In this document: positions 6,847 to 13,709 of the stretch, piece by piece
How the letters are laid out: every line of letters starts with the position of its first letter
Position numbering within the stretch: the stretch's first letter is position 1
DNA from: Baffinella frigidus
Lineage: Eukaryota; Cryptophyceae; Cryptomonadales; Baffinellaceae
Direction: 5' to 3'
DNA: 15,000 nucleotides
NCBI GenBank assembly: GCA_026770585.1
Contig: MU646363.1
Coordinates: forward strand, 10,203-25,202
The notes under the pieces: model-generated
The model's database searches: none
What the model saw: the letters and a program-made list of their open reading frames with translations, nothing else
What the model was told of the DNA's origin: nothing
Program-made: the position numbers and the translations under genes

Positions 6847-7530
6847 CTATGCATCGCGGTCTAACCGTGCTGTGCGCCGGTTCTTCGCACTGGTGTCGTT
6901 CTCCTTCAGGCGCCACATCTCGTCCGCTGGTCTCCGTGTTTTGCGGCGTTTGTTCCGAACCTCGTTGTCGTGGGCTCTTGTGGCGTCTGCGGTTGCCTGG
7001 TCCCCATGCTTGCGCTTCATGTGTTTTTTGAGGTATCTGACGTCTTTGAACTTCTCTCCGTAGCAAGGCCCGTGAACGTTGCAGACACACGGTCTGGGTA
7101 CATTCACCCGCTTTCGCTCACCCGGAGTGTGTACGGACCCTGACACAGGCGGTAATGTAGGAGGCGGGGTAGAAGACGTGAAGGGTACTTGCACGGGCTC
7201 TGCCGCAGGCGGTGGTGTGGAAGACGTAGACGGAGAGGTGGAAGATTTGGCAGTTGATCCTGGTGACATTGGTGGAGTTGACCAGGAGGTTGACGGCGAG
7301 AATGGTGGAGACGTATGCCGCCTATGTGAATGTGGCGATGTTGGCGGTGACATGTGTAATGAAGAAGTGGGTGTTCCGAGGATTTGTCTTCTGGTGAGTT
7401 CTGTACACGCATTCGACGCGTTGTACCAGTTGTATCCGTCGGAAAACGTTGATGTTACTTTAGGAGGCATTTTGTACCCCATTAAGACTGATACTGGTCT
7501 TTCTTCCACATACGTAAAACAAACAGACAT
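6847..7530 (-). CDS. Ser/Thr/Pro-rich protein with one C2H2-like zinc finger
   Basis: A 227-residue protein from the ATG at 7530; in-frame ATGs at residues 17 and 21 are possible alternatives. Residues 52-138 are low-complexity Ser/Thr/Pro (SPPTSPHSH, STSSTPPPAA), typical of a disordered linker or activation region. A zinc finger follows at 148-175: CVCNVHGPCYGEKFKDVRYLKKHMKRKH is read as C-x5-C-x13-H-x4-H with an extra cysteine, longer than the classical spacing. The tail is strongly basic (NKRRKTRRPADE), a likely nuclear signal. The N-terminal DGYNWYNASNACTEL faintly recalls the start of KilA-N domains, but too little matches to call it. A role in nucleic-acid binding or regulation is inferred. 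It is the first gene of the minus-strand cluster and borders the repeat-rich region. Confidence 0.7.
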   Translation of the reverse strand: MSVCFTYVEERPVSVLMGYKMPPKVTSTFSDGYNWYNASNACTELTRRQILGTPTSSLHMSPPTSPHSHRRHTSPPFSPSTSWSTPPMSPGSTAKSSTSPSTSSTPPPAAEPVQVPFTSSTPPPTLPPVSGSVHTPGERKRVNVPRPCVCNVHGPCYGEKFKDVRYLKKHMKRKHGDQATADATRAHDNEVRNKRRKTRRPADEMWRLKENDTSAKNRRTARLDRDA

Positions 7531-7590
7531 GTTGGCGTCGCTGGTCTTATCGGTTTGCAGCGGTTTGCAGTGTATTGCAAAACGACACCC

Positions 7591-7600
7591 TTTATATTGG
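7591..7600 (-). promoter_or_regulatory. TATA box upstream of the zinc-finger gene
   Basis: The minus strand reads CCAATATAAA about 61-70 bases before the ATG at 7530, or about 110 before the in-frame ATG at residue 17. Confidence 0.4.
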
Positions 7601-8330
7601 GAAAGAAATCAATTGTTTATTTTTGCGTTTATGTCTTGAGTTTTACAATCGAGATATGTAGCCTGTGTCTTGTTGTGTGTAGAATAACGTGTTTTTTAAA
7701 AAATGTTATTTTCAAATTGCGAGGAAATCTCCAAATTCGGCCTAGTTTTCGAGTTACGGAACACTTTCCAAATGCGAATCCGCAACCATGTGAATCCGCA
7801 ACCATGTGAATCCGCAACCATGTGAAATCCGGACATACGAAATCCGTCATCGGTGTCAGATTTTGGAATTTAGGGTGTCATTTGAGCACTTTTGGGATCG
7901 CTTTTGGCGACTTTTTGTACTAACTTCCTGAAGTTGACCAAATCAGAGTAGGGCGGATAACCCCGACATGTAATCGAAAACCCGATTTTCCCAGATATCC
8001 CCTGAGGTCGGAAAATTTCCAGATTTCGACACGATAACTACTTTGCACCCGGGTACACAAATCGTTCATATCCGTTAACTTTGGAGCCAAGCAGATGTCA
8101 CGATCACCTCACTCACCAAATCAGCGAGACCAAACAGACTGAGACAGAGCTAGATGATGTCAGAGCCGTTTCTCTGCCCCACCTGCGTGTTCCACCCTTC
8201 GTCAGCGCTGCTGTGGCTCGAGCAGTCAACTGTGTGCCACTGTCGTGAACTGATGCACACCTCTCAGCTGTGCATATTCTGTTCAGATGGGAGGTGTGGA
8301 CGGGTCTGGCGCGGTTTATGCAGTACTATG
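7601..8330. other. Gene-poor transition between the gene cluster and the repeat region
   Basis: About 730 bases in which I see no convincing gene. It holds AT-rich sequence, a 16-bp triplicate (7777-7824), and stretches rich in AAATC/CGAAAA words. A 63-codon Cys-rich frame (8154-8345) has CxxC pairs but nothing supports it as a gene. The change in character from dense coding to repeats falls here. Confidence 0.55.
7777..7824. repeat. Three perfect tandem copies of a 16-bp unit
   Basis: AATCCGCAACCATGTG is repeated exactly three times with no spacer, followed by a partial AAATCCG. Perfect identity indicates recent slippage or active maintenance. Confidence 0.9.
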
Positions 8331-8341
8331 GTGCCCAAGGA

Positions 8342-8470
8342 GTAGGAGGTGGAGTTAGAATCCATCCGGAAAATGCTCGTATGATCGGCCGACACGGGGT
8401 ACAGTAAGTGGCACGATGCGTGGCATGTGCGGCGCTGACGCTGGTTGTGTGGCAATAAATTATCAATCTC
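8342..8470 (+). mobile_element. SINE-like retroposon, copy 1
   Basis: About 128 bp, beginning GTAGGAGGTGGAGTTAGAAT and ending in an AATAAA-containing segment followed by TCAATCTC. It matches the copy at 10255-10382 with about six differences by eye. Flanks share GTGCCCA (8331 and 8474), with further partial matches, a decayed target-site duplication. No RNA polymerase III A/B boxes could be identified with confidence. Confidence 0.75.
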
Positions 8471-8536
8471 TCTGTGCCCAGCGGCTGTGTTCCGCTCTGC
8501 AACATCTCATCTAAGAGTTCGTGTGTTTAGGAGAAT

Positions 8537-8586
8537 CTAACAACCTTCTCTGGTGTGCAGGCTAACAACCTACTCTGGTGTGCAGG
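8537..8586 (+). repeat. 25-bp tandem duplication with splice-acceptor look
   Basis: Two copies of a 25-bp unit starting CTAACAACC and ending CTCTGGTGTGCAGG differ at one base. Each ends in a pyrimidine-rich TGCAG|G, like a 3' splice site. The second copy abuts the exon-like stretch at 8587. Confidence 0.75.
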
Positions 8587-8666
8587 CACGGGCTACATCC
8601 CCGAGGGCATCAGCAAGAACGAAGAGCTGGCCGTCGGCCTCGGCATTTCCGCAATGATCGTTGGCG
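8587..8666 (+). pseudogene. Exon-like fragment of an unrecognised host gene
   Basis: The plus strand encodes TGYIPEGISKNEELAVGLGI and then SAMIVGG, with G/C-rich third positions unlike its surroundings. It is preceded by CTCTGGTGTGCAG and followed by GGCG|GTACTC, matching acceptor and donor sites. The peptide ends in a small hydrophobic segment that could be membrane-inserted. No other exons are visible nearby, so it may be a stranded exon or a relic. I cannot name the family. Confidence 0.35.
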
Positions 8667-8898
8667 GTACTCTCCGCTGCCCTGAACAGATCTTGATCTT
8701 ACTCCAGATTTTGGCTTGGCGTTTGAGCCCTTGTAGCACTCATGCTGCACTCACCGACGTGTGGCATTTACATTCTGAACGCTACAGGCTCACACCTGGG
8801 CAATTGCCCATGCTCGTAACCTAATACCCACACACATGGCAGGGAACGGCGCTGTGGTCTGGTTCTGGTCCGCGTGTCGCCAAGCCCAGTGTGAGAGC
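8667..8898. other. Spacer, no gene seen
   Basis: Sequence between the exon-like fragment and the inverted retroposon copy. No repeat, structure or coding signal beyond short chance frames was recognised. Confidence 0.5.
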
Positions 8899-8911
8899 AA
8901 GTAGAGAGAGA

Positions 8912-9018
8912 GAGATTGGTGATTTATTGCCAACCAACCAGCGCCAGCACCGCACATGCCCTACGCATTGTGCTACTTACTGTAACCCGTAGCGGCCGCT
9001 CTTACGAGCTCTGGATGG
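8912..9018 (-). mobile_element. SINE-like retroposon, copy 3, inverted and 5'-shortened
   Basis: The reverse complement matches copies 1 and 2 from about CCATCC through GAGCGGCC, TACAGTAAGT, GCACAATGCGTAG and GGCAATAAAT to CAATCTC. It lacks about 20 bases at the 5' end. It is flanked by AAGTAGAGAGAGAGAGA at 8899-8915 and again at 9019-9035, a target-site duplication of about 15-17 bases that overlaps the element's own GAG end. 5' truncation plus a long duplication is the signature of LINE-type target-primed insertion. Confidence 0.8.
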
Positions 9019-9035
9019 AAGTAGAGAGAGAGAGA

Positions 9036-9356
9036 CTCGGCACCTCGATTGGTGCTCGGAGGACGGGCGACCATGCTCAAGTCGACATACTGGGGTTCCA
9101 GTACAAACACGTCCACTTCGGAGCCGGAAAGAGCCCGGGGCCACCAAATTGGGGAGCCCAGATAAACTGAAAAAAAACCTGCCTTGCTCCAGAACTGTTG
9201 AGGGGCACCGGCAACAGCCCCGAGGCGGGCCTATTCCCAATGGCTCCAACAGCTAGGCGGAAACCCCTGGCGGCCCCTTTAAGGGGAGGCTTGCGCGAAA
9301 ATACGATGCATAAAATCCAAAGTCGCGTGGGACTCATGCGCACAGGTCCGTGTCTG
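9036..9356. other. GC-rich spacer, no gene seen
   Basis: About 320 bases with short overlapping frames on both strands, none with a recognisable domain or codon bias. It contains a run of A (9170-9177) and a self-complementary CCCCTTTAAGGGG at 9276-9288. Confidence 0.5.
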
Positions 9357-9531
9357 TACAGGGGTACCTCGCTCATAAGAAACCACTCCCCACCCTAGGA
9401 CCACCACACAGGGGTACCTCGCTCATAAGAAAGCGCCCCCCCCTAGGACCCTACAGTAGGCCTATGCCTAGGGCCCTATGGTGGTCCTGGGGGGGGGGGG
9501 GGCGCTTTCTTATGAGCGAGGTACCCCTGTA
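9357..9531. mobile_element. TA-flanked inverted-repeat element (MITE), with an extra left terminus
   Basis: The ends are TA-CAGGGGTACCTCGCTCAT (from 9357) and its inverse ending CCCCTG-TA (9531). The terminal inverted repeats continue through ATAAGAAA. A second left terminus begins at 9409 and pairs further with the right arm through AAGCGCCCCCC, so the inner unit is 9409-9529. The outer left end would be a remnant of a nested or earlier copy. A TA target duplication and no coding capacity fit a non-autonomous DNA transposon, Tc1/mariner-like by target choice. The right arm has a run of about 14 G. Confidence 0.8.
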
Positions 9532-9604
9532 GGGCCTTACATGTAGAAACACAGCCCCATGTGAAAGTAGACGGAGTGGCTAGTGTGGGGCTTGGGTCAC
9601 CAGC

Positions 9605-9718
9605 CTGGGTAATACGGCTGTGAACCGCCGCGTCACCAACCAACGCACTCACTGCGTTGAACGCAGTCACCACAGTTGAGCGCCGCACCCTTCTGCCAGT
9701 CACAGCCTTATTGCCCAG
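9605..9718. mobile_element. Imperfect foldback element with central palindrome
   Basis: CTGGGTAATACGGCTGTGA (9605-9623) is answered by TCACAGCCTTATTGCCCAG (9700-9718), pairing 17 of 19. The centre holds ACTGCGTTGAACGCAGT (9651-9667), a 7-bp stem with a 3-base loop. It could be a small inverted-repeat transposon remnant or a structured RNA. No target duplication was found. Confidence 0.5.
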
Positions 9719-9734
9719 ACGCGTAACCTGAGAC

Positions 9735-9826
9735 CCTTTAGGTCCTTTAGGTTTTATTTCTCCCAACATATGCCAACGACACGCCGTTCCGTAGAAGGGA
9801 TCTGCAGAGAAAGCATTTTCACATTA
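9735..9826 (+). repeat. 'Fa' repeat family, copy a
   Basis: Starts CCTTTAGGTCCTTTAGGTTT, then contains CTCCCAACATATGCCAACGA, CGTAGAAGGGATCTGCAGAG and AAGCATTTT. Related copies lie at 12281, 12544, 12970 and 13088. This copy stops short of the CTTTCGGATCGC end seen in the others. Family name is mine. Confidence 0.8.
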
Positions 9827-10241
9827 CAGGCCGCGAACACCGTAACATAGCAGGGTGACTAAAAGGTCGGTACTCGGACACAGCCTCGATGAAGGCGCAC
9901 ACATGGCGGCCGTGTTGGCAGTACTATACGTGTCTCTCGGTAGGACACGACACAGGTTATTTCTATTTGATACTACCAACACGGACTCTGTCTCCTTCAC
10001 CCCGGAAACACGACGACGACAGAGGCCTCCAAAGTGTTTCTGCCCCCCTTGGACCCCTGGACTATTTTGAGAGAGATCTTCATAAGAAGCAAGCCTAAGA
10101 CATAGAAGGGTACGTAACTATCCGACTCCGAGTGCAAACTGGGCTCTAGCTACTCCTACGCGGGGCAGGGATATCTGGTTCACAGGAACCCAGAACTTAG
10201 TAACCCTCGGTGAATTTGGGGTCTGCGTGTTCTTAACTGAG
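9827..10241. other. Spacer, no gene seen
   Basis: About 415 bases between a family-a repeat and a retroposon. Overlapping plus-strand frames (about 70 codons) show no domain and no codon bias. Nothing else was recognised. Confidence 0.5.
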
Positions 10242-10254
10242 TGCCAGAGTGTTG

Positions 10255-10382
10255 TAGGAGGTGGAGTTAGAATTCATCCGGAAAATGCTCGTATGAGCGG
10301 CCGACACGGGGTACAGTAAGTGGCACAATGCGTAGCATGTGCGGCGCTGACGCTGGTTGTTTGGCAATAAATTTTCAATCTC
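10255..10382 (+). mobile_element. SINE-like retroposon, copy 2, with perfect target duplication
   Basis: A 128-bp element beginning TAGGAGGTGGAGTTAGAATT and ending TTTGGCAATAAATTTTCAAT plus CTC. It is flanked on both sides by TGCCAGAGTGTTG (10242-10254 and 10383-10395), 13 of 13 identical. This fixes the element's boundaries exactly and shows a fairly young insertion. It has no open frame, so it must use another element's enzymes. Confidence 0.88.
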
Positions 10383-10510
10383 TGCCAGAGTGTTGACTAA
10401 ATTTCTCGTTTAGTCATCCTGGGTACTAAGGTGGCCGACGAGTTCCAGCGAATGCCCCACCAATCAAGTTTTTCGTTGGGAACCCCAGAGACTGTTTGGT
10501 GGCTTCCCCA

Positions 10511-10697
10511 ACTCGAGAATGCTAGAGGGGCCTATTTAAAACAGATATGCTTTTAAAAGTGGGCATTTGTGTAGTAAATTTCGTTGATTGGTCACGTTAC
10601 TAGCCATATATTGGCCAGTCACGAGGTTGGAAAACCTTATCCTGGTACAAATATTTACAACCCCACATATAAACAGGCCCCTCTAGCATTCTCGAGT
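10511..10697. mobile_element. 187-bp element with 23-bp terminal inverted repeats
   Basis: ACTCGAGAATGCTAGAGGGG plus CCT at 10511-10533 is exactly inverted at 10675-10697. Pairing continues with mismatches into CCTATTTAAA against TATAAACAGG. The interior is AT-rich and non-coding. I see no clear target-site duplication. It is most likely a MITE-type transposon. Confidence 0.7.
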
Positions 10698-10790
10698 GGT
10701 CATCGGCAACACCACTAGGTACTAAGTTAAGGACACAGACACCGACCGAGGCTCGACCGAGGGTGTTCTTGTAGTCCAGATATCCAAACA

Positions 10791-11050
10791 GGGTTAGGGT
10801 TCAGGGTTGGGGGTGTATAATTGAAGGTTTGGGATAAGATTTGGGGCTTAGGTTTTAGGGTTCAGGTTGTGTGGTCACGATTTGGGGTTTAGGGTTCACA
10901 GTTTAGGGTTCACGGTTTAGGGTTTAGGGTTTAGGGATGAGGGTTGAGGGTAGAGGGTCGGGGGTTGAGGGTTGAGGGTTGAGGGTCGAGGGTTGAGGGT
11001 TGAGGGTAGAGGGTAGGGGGTAGAGGGTAGAGGGTTGAGGGTTGAGGGTA
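10791..11050 (+). repeat. Interstitial telomere-like array, block 1
   Basis: Degenerate 7-base units: TTTAGGG and TTCAGGG at the left, passing into TTGAGGG, TAGAGGG and TCGAGGG at the right. Its first about 150 bases closely match block 2 at 12014, including shared unique words such as TTGTGTGGTCACGATTTGG. It is bordered on the right by a long perfect palindrome. Confidence 0.85.
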
Positions 11051-11115
11051 ACCGTTTCTATCCAGAAAATACTGGATAGAAACGGTATTTTCTGGATAGA
11101 AACGGTTACCCTCAA
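11042..11115. repeat. Perfect palindrome, 31-bp arms and 12-base loop
   Basis: The left arm (11042-11072) runs TTGAGGGTAACCGTTTCTAT to ...AAAATAC; the right arm (11085-11115) is its exact reverse complement. The loop TGGATAGAAACG repeats part of the arm. The arms begin in the telomere-like repeat (TTGAGGG), so the array itself is part of the fold. A further TGGATAGAAAAATAAT follows at about 11130. Confidence 0.9.
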
Positions 11116-11373
11116 CTAAAATAATTTGCTGGATAGAAAAATAATTTCAATCTTCAAGTATTGACACAATTCCGACCTTAAGTTGATCCTGAATTCAACA
11201 GGCCCACCCTCTGCCTAAAGGATGAATGTTTTACCGTCACGTGTTGACATCATCAATTCTGAACTTAATTAGATCCTGAACTAACCACGTTCGCGCTCTT
11301 TCTCTGCAGCCACAAAAAGCAGCACTAAGTACCCACAAGAATTTTGATATCGCTGCACGACAATCGCCTGATG
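11116..11373. other. AT-rich spacer, no gene seen
   Basis: Contains two similar short phrases, CTTAAGTTGATCCTGAATTC (11179) and CTTAATTAGATCCTGAACTA (11264), possibly a diverged direct repeat of about 80-base period. No coding signal. Confidence 0.45.
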
Positions 11374-11460
11374 TGATCTGAAAAGAAGCATGGCTTTTCT
11401 GCAGACAAGTTCCAGTGTCCGCCTATGGTGGGAGTTAAAATAACCTGAAGGACCTGAAGG
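11374..11460 (-). repeat. 'Fa' repeat family, variant copy b (inverted)
   Basis: On the minus strand it reads CCTTCAGGTCCTTCAGGTTA, then CATAGGCGGACACTGGAACT and GCAGAAAAGCCATGCTTC. It shares the variant middle CATAGGCGGACACTGGAACT with copy e (12851), so these two form a subfamily. Confidence 0.75.
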
Positions 11461-11519
11461 CATGGACGCGCGCCTGTGGGTCGGGATTGACTCCACGTCC
11501 TGTGTCGTGTCCTTCCCTC

Positions 11520-11640
11520 TACAGGGGTACCTCGCTCATCAGAAACTGCCCCCCCCCTAGGACCACCATAGGGCCCTAGGCATAGCCCTACTGTAGGGTC
11601 CTAGGGGGAGCCAGTTTCTTATGAGCGAGGTACCCCTGTA
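11520..11640. mobile_element. TA-flanked MITE, second copy, interior inverted
   Basis: Same termini as the element at 9357-9531: TA-CAGGGGTACCTCGCTCAT at 11520 and the inverse ending CCCCTG-TA at 11640. The interior (ACCACCATAGGGCCCTAGGC) is the reverse complement of that in the first copy, so the two lie in opposite orientation. 121 bp including the TA pairs. The left arm has one mismatch (CATCAG for CATAAG) to the right arm. Confidence 0.85.
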
Positions 11641-11694
11641 GGGCACGACAACGGACATGAAACCACCCTCCGACCGACACTTGCGGCGAGCAGC

Positions 11695-11909
11695 CCGTTT
11701 GTCTGGGACACTGGTCCACTAAGGGTTCGCAGGAGTGTGTGGCAACCCCCCTGTAGGTGTAGCTGGAGTGACTTTACACAAGTCGCTCCGGATATGCTTA
11801 TATGGGGTTTATCCCCAGAGACTTGTGTAAAGTCACTCCAGCTACACCTACAGGGGGGTTGCTAGACACTCCTGCGAACGCTTAGTGGGCCAGTGTCCCA
11901 GACAAACGG
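11695..11909. mobile_element. Long foldback element, about 90-bp arms
   Basis: The left arm begins CCGTTTGTCTGGGACACTGG and ends in GACTTTACACAAGTC; the right arm begins GACTTGTGTAAAGTCACTCC and ends in AGTGTCCCAGACAAACGG. Pairing is nearly complete with a few mismatches, around a loop of about 35 bases. No coding capacity or clear target duplication. It may be a foldback/MITE transposon; if transcribed it would make a very stable hairpin RNA. Confidence 0.85.
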
Positions 11910-12013
11910 ACGTACAATGGGTTGACCGGTCAATCTACATGCACGAGCTGTGCGGTTGGAACGTACTCTACCGCTGTCGGTGCTACAGCTTCAACCACAT
12001 GCCCAACCGGAAC

Positions 12014-12204
12014 GGTTCAGGGTTGAGGGTGTATGATTGAAGGTTGGGGGTTAAGATTGAGGGCTTAGGTTTTAGGGTTCAGGTTGTGTGGTCACGATTT
12101 GGGGTTTAGGGTTCACGGTTTAGGGTTCACGGTTTAGGGTTTAGGGTTTAGGGATGAGGGTTGAGGATTGAGGGTTGAGGGTTGAGGGTTGAGGGTCGAG
12201 GGTC

Positions 12205-12242
<38 letters not shown>

Positions 12243-12280
12243 GGTTGTGGGTTCAGGGTTGAAGGTTGCGGGTTGAGGGC
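12014..12280 (+). repeat. Interstitial telomere-like array, block 2
   Basis: The same pattern as block 1: a shared leader (GGTTCAGGGTTGAGGGTGTA and TTGTGTGGTCACGATTTGG), then TTTAGGG units passing into a long TTGAGGG run. The shared non-telomeric words show the two blocks are copies of one sequence rather than independent expansions. Confidence 0.85.
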
Positions 12281-12383
12281 CCTTTAGGTCCTTGAGGTTT
12301 TAGATGCTCCGAACATAGCCCAACGGCACGCCCTTCCGTAGAAAGGATCTGCAAAAAAAGCAGATTTGCTTTCGGATCGCATT
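12281..12383 (+). repeat. 'Fa' repeat family, copy c
   Basis: Follows directly on telomere-like block 2. CCTTTAGGTCCTTGAGGTTT, then CGAACATAGCCCAACGGCAC, GTAGAAAGGATCTGC and CTTTCGGATCGCATTC. Confidence 0.85.
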
Positions 12384-12409
12384 CCACACAGCGGGCTACG
12401 AAGGGATTT

Positions 12410-12428
12410 TCGGGCTCTGAGAGCCCGA
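12410..12428. repeat. Short perfect hairpin
   Basis: TCGGGCTC-TGA-GAGCCCGA, an 8-bp stem with a 3-base loop, followed by GTTTCC. No nearby gene to relate it to. Confidence 0.5.
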
Positions 12429-12543
12429 GTTTCCGTTACCTTTTTCGTAGGAACCCCCCATATGCCCCTACGGATTGCCTACCGTAGGGTCTTAGGTCTT
12501 ATCGCTTAAGGACTATTCAAAATCCCTTCAAAGGCCGCTGGGG

Positions 12544-12706
12544 TCTTTGAGGTCCTTGAGGTTTTAAATGCTCCCAACATAGCCCAACGGCACGCCCTTC
12601 CGTAGAAAGGATCCGCAGAGAAATCATTTTTGCTTTCGGATCGCATTGAGCTCTCCAGTGCAGAGGCTCGTGAAGAGGGGACAGAGGGTGGTTCTCTTGG
12701 GGTGCT
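12544..12706 (+). repeat. 'Fa' repeat family, copy d, with 3' extension
   Basis: Same core as copy c, plus a 3' extension of about 55 bases with AGCTCTCCAGTGCAGAGGCT and GGTTCTCTTGGGGTGC that is shared with copy g. The shared end suggests the full-length unit is about 160 bases and the others are shortened. Confidence 0.85.
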
Positions 12707-12850
12707 TGAGTCAACCCAGAGGATCGCGCTCGCCCACACACCGAACCCAAGTCAGCCTTTATGAGGCTCATGGTATCCCATGGTTAAGCGCATAAGAGCT
12801 CAATCACGGATACCCCAGAAAAAGGTAGATGTGTGAGGTTTCCCCCAATC

Positions 12851-12960
12851 CTTTTGGTCCTGTAGGTTCTTCGAGCTCCCAACATAGGCGGACACTGGAA
12901 CTTGTTCTGCAGAAAAGCCATGCTTCCTTTCGGATCAAATCAGGGCCCCCGGTGCAGAGG
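12851..12960 (+). repeat. 'Fa' repeat family, variant copy e
   Basis: CTTTTGGTCCTGTAGGTTCT then the variant middle CATAGGCGGACACTGGAACT shared with inverted copy b, and CTTTCGGATCAAATCAGG. Ends GGTGCAGAGG like the 3' extension of copies d and g. Confidence 0.8.
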
Positions 12961-12969
12961 ATCCTTTAT

Positions 12970-13086
12970 CCTTTAGGTCCTTTAGGTTTTAATTTCGCCC
13001 AACATATGCCAACGACACGCCCTTCCGTAGAAAGGACTGCAGAGAATGCATTTTTGCTTTCGGATCGCGTTTAGCTCTCCAGTGCA
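12970..13086 (+). repeat. 'Fa' repeat family, copy f
   Basis: CTTTAGGTCCTTTAGGTTTT, CGCCCAACATATGCCAACGA, GTAGAAAGGACTGCAGAGAA and CTTTCGGATCGCGTTTAGCT. Directly adjacent to copies e and g, giving a local tandem array of three. Confidence 0.85.
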
Positions 13087-13087
13087 T

Positions 13088-13252
13088 TAGGTCCATTAGG
13101 TCCTTTAGGTTTTAAATGCTCCCAACATATGCCAACGACACGCCCTTCCGTAGAAAGGACTGCAGAGAAAGCATTTTTGCTTTCGGATCGCGTTTAGCTC
13201 TCCAGTGCAGAGGCTCGTGAAGAGGGGATACAGGGCGGTTCTCTTGGGGTGC
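13088..13252 (+). repeat. 'Fa' repeat family, copy g, with 3' extension
   Basis: Nearly identical to copy f through CTTTCGGATCGCGTTTAGCT, then has the same extension as copy d, ending GGTTCTCTTGGGGTGCC. Copies d and g are the fullest members. Confidence 0.85.
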
Positions 13253-13709
13253 CACTTATTGACACTTATTGACTTTATTCGAAAGTGAGAATGCACGGTG
13301 CAAGAATTGAGGCGAGGTTAGGAAAACATCTGGGGTCTGCACCAGATTTTTCCTGCCCAAGAAACTGCCACTACCCATAAGGAAAAACCACGAAGGAGCT
13401 CCCCGCACAAGCCCGGCGAACCGGACAGCGTGTCACTCCCCAATGGCTCCCCGCAGAGCACCCCGTTGCGTGGGGGCCTCTGCCTATTCCATACACAGTT
13501 GCCCCGGACTTGGGCAAAAATGTATGGACCACTCTCCTTGCGGGCCACTCATACCACGCGAGGAGAGCAGAAAAACCCCTCAACCACCTAGGCCCCCACG
13601 TTGCGATGCCTAATCCTCCCTCTTGGATACTAAAATGGCTCCACCACCCTCACAAAAGTCAATTTCATAAGTCGACTTTTTACTTTTAGAGGGGGGTATT
13701 TTATACGAG
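13253..13709. other. Spacer, no gene seen
   Basis: About 460 bases. I noted a distant 11-bp inverted pair, CGTGGGGGCCT near 13470 and AGGCCCCCACG near 13590, and two overlapping minus-strand frames without any domain. A minus-strand phrase TTTGTGAGG...GGGG occurs twice (near 13650 and 13770). Nothing was identified. Confidence 0.45.

Noticed and set aside
8154-8345. Cys-rich 63-codon frame with CxxC pairs
   Set aside because: The cysteine spacing fits no zinc-ribbon pattern, the frame runs into the retroposon, and no promoter or homologue is apparent.
9350-9532. Plus- and minus-strand frames through the MITE
   Set aside because: Their peptides (such as RGTSLIRN) are only translations of the terminal inverted repeats.
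10924-11115. Repetitive minus-strand frame of 63 codons
   Set aside because: It is the translation of the telomere-like units (periodic Pro/Ser/Thr/Leu) and the palindrome, not a gene.
10791-12280. A real chromosome end
   Set aside because: Units are degenerate, lie inside the sequence, are flanked on both sides by other DNA, and occur in both orientations.
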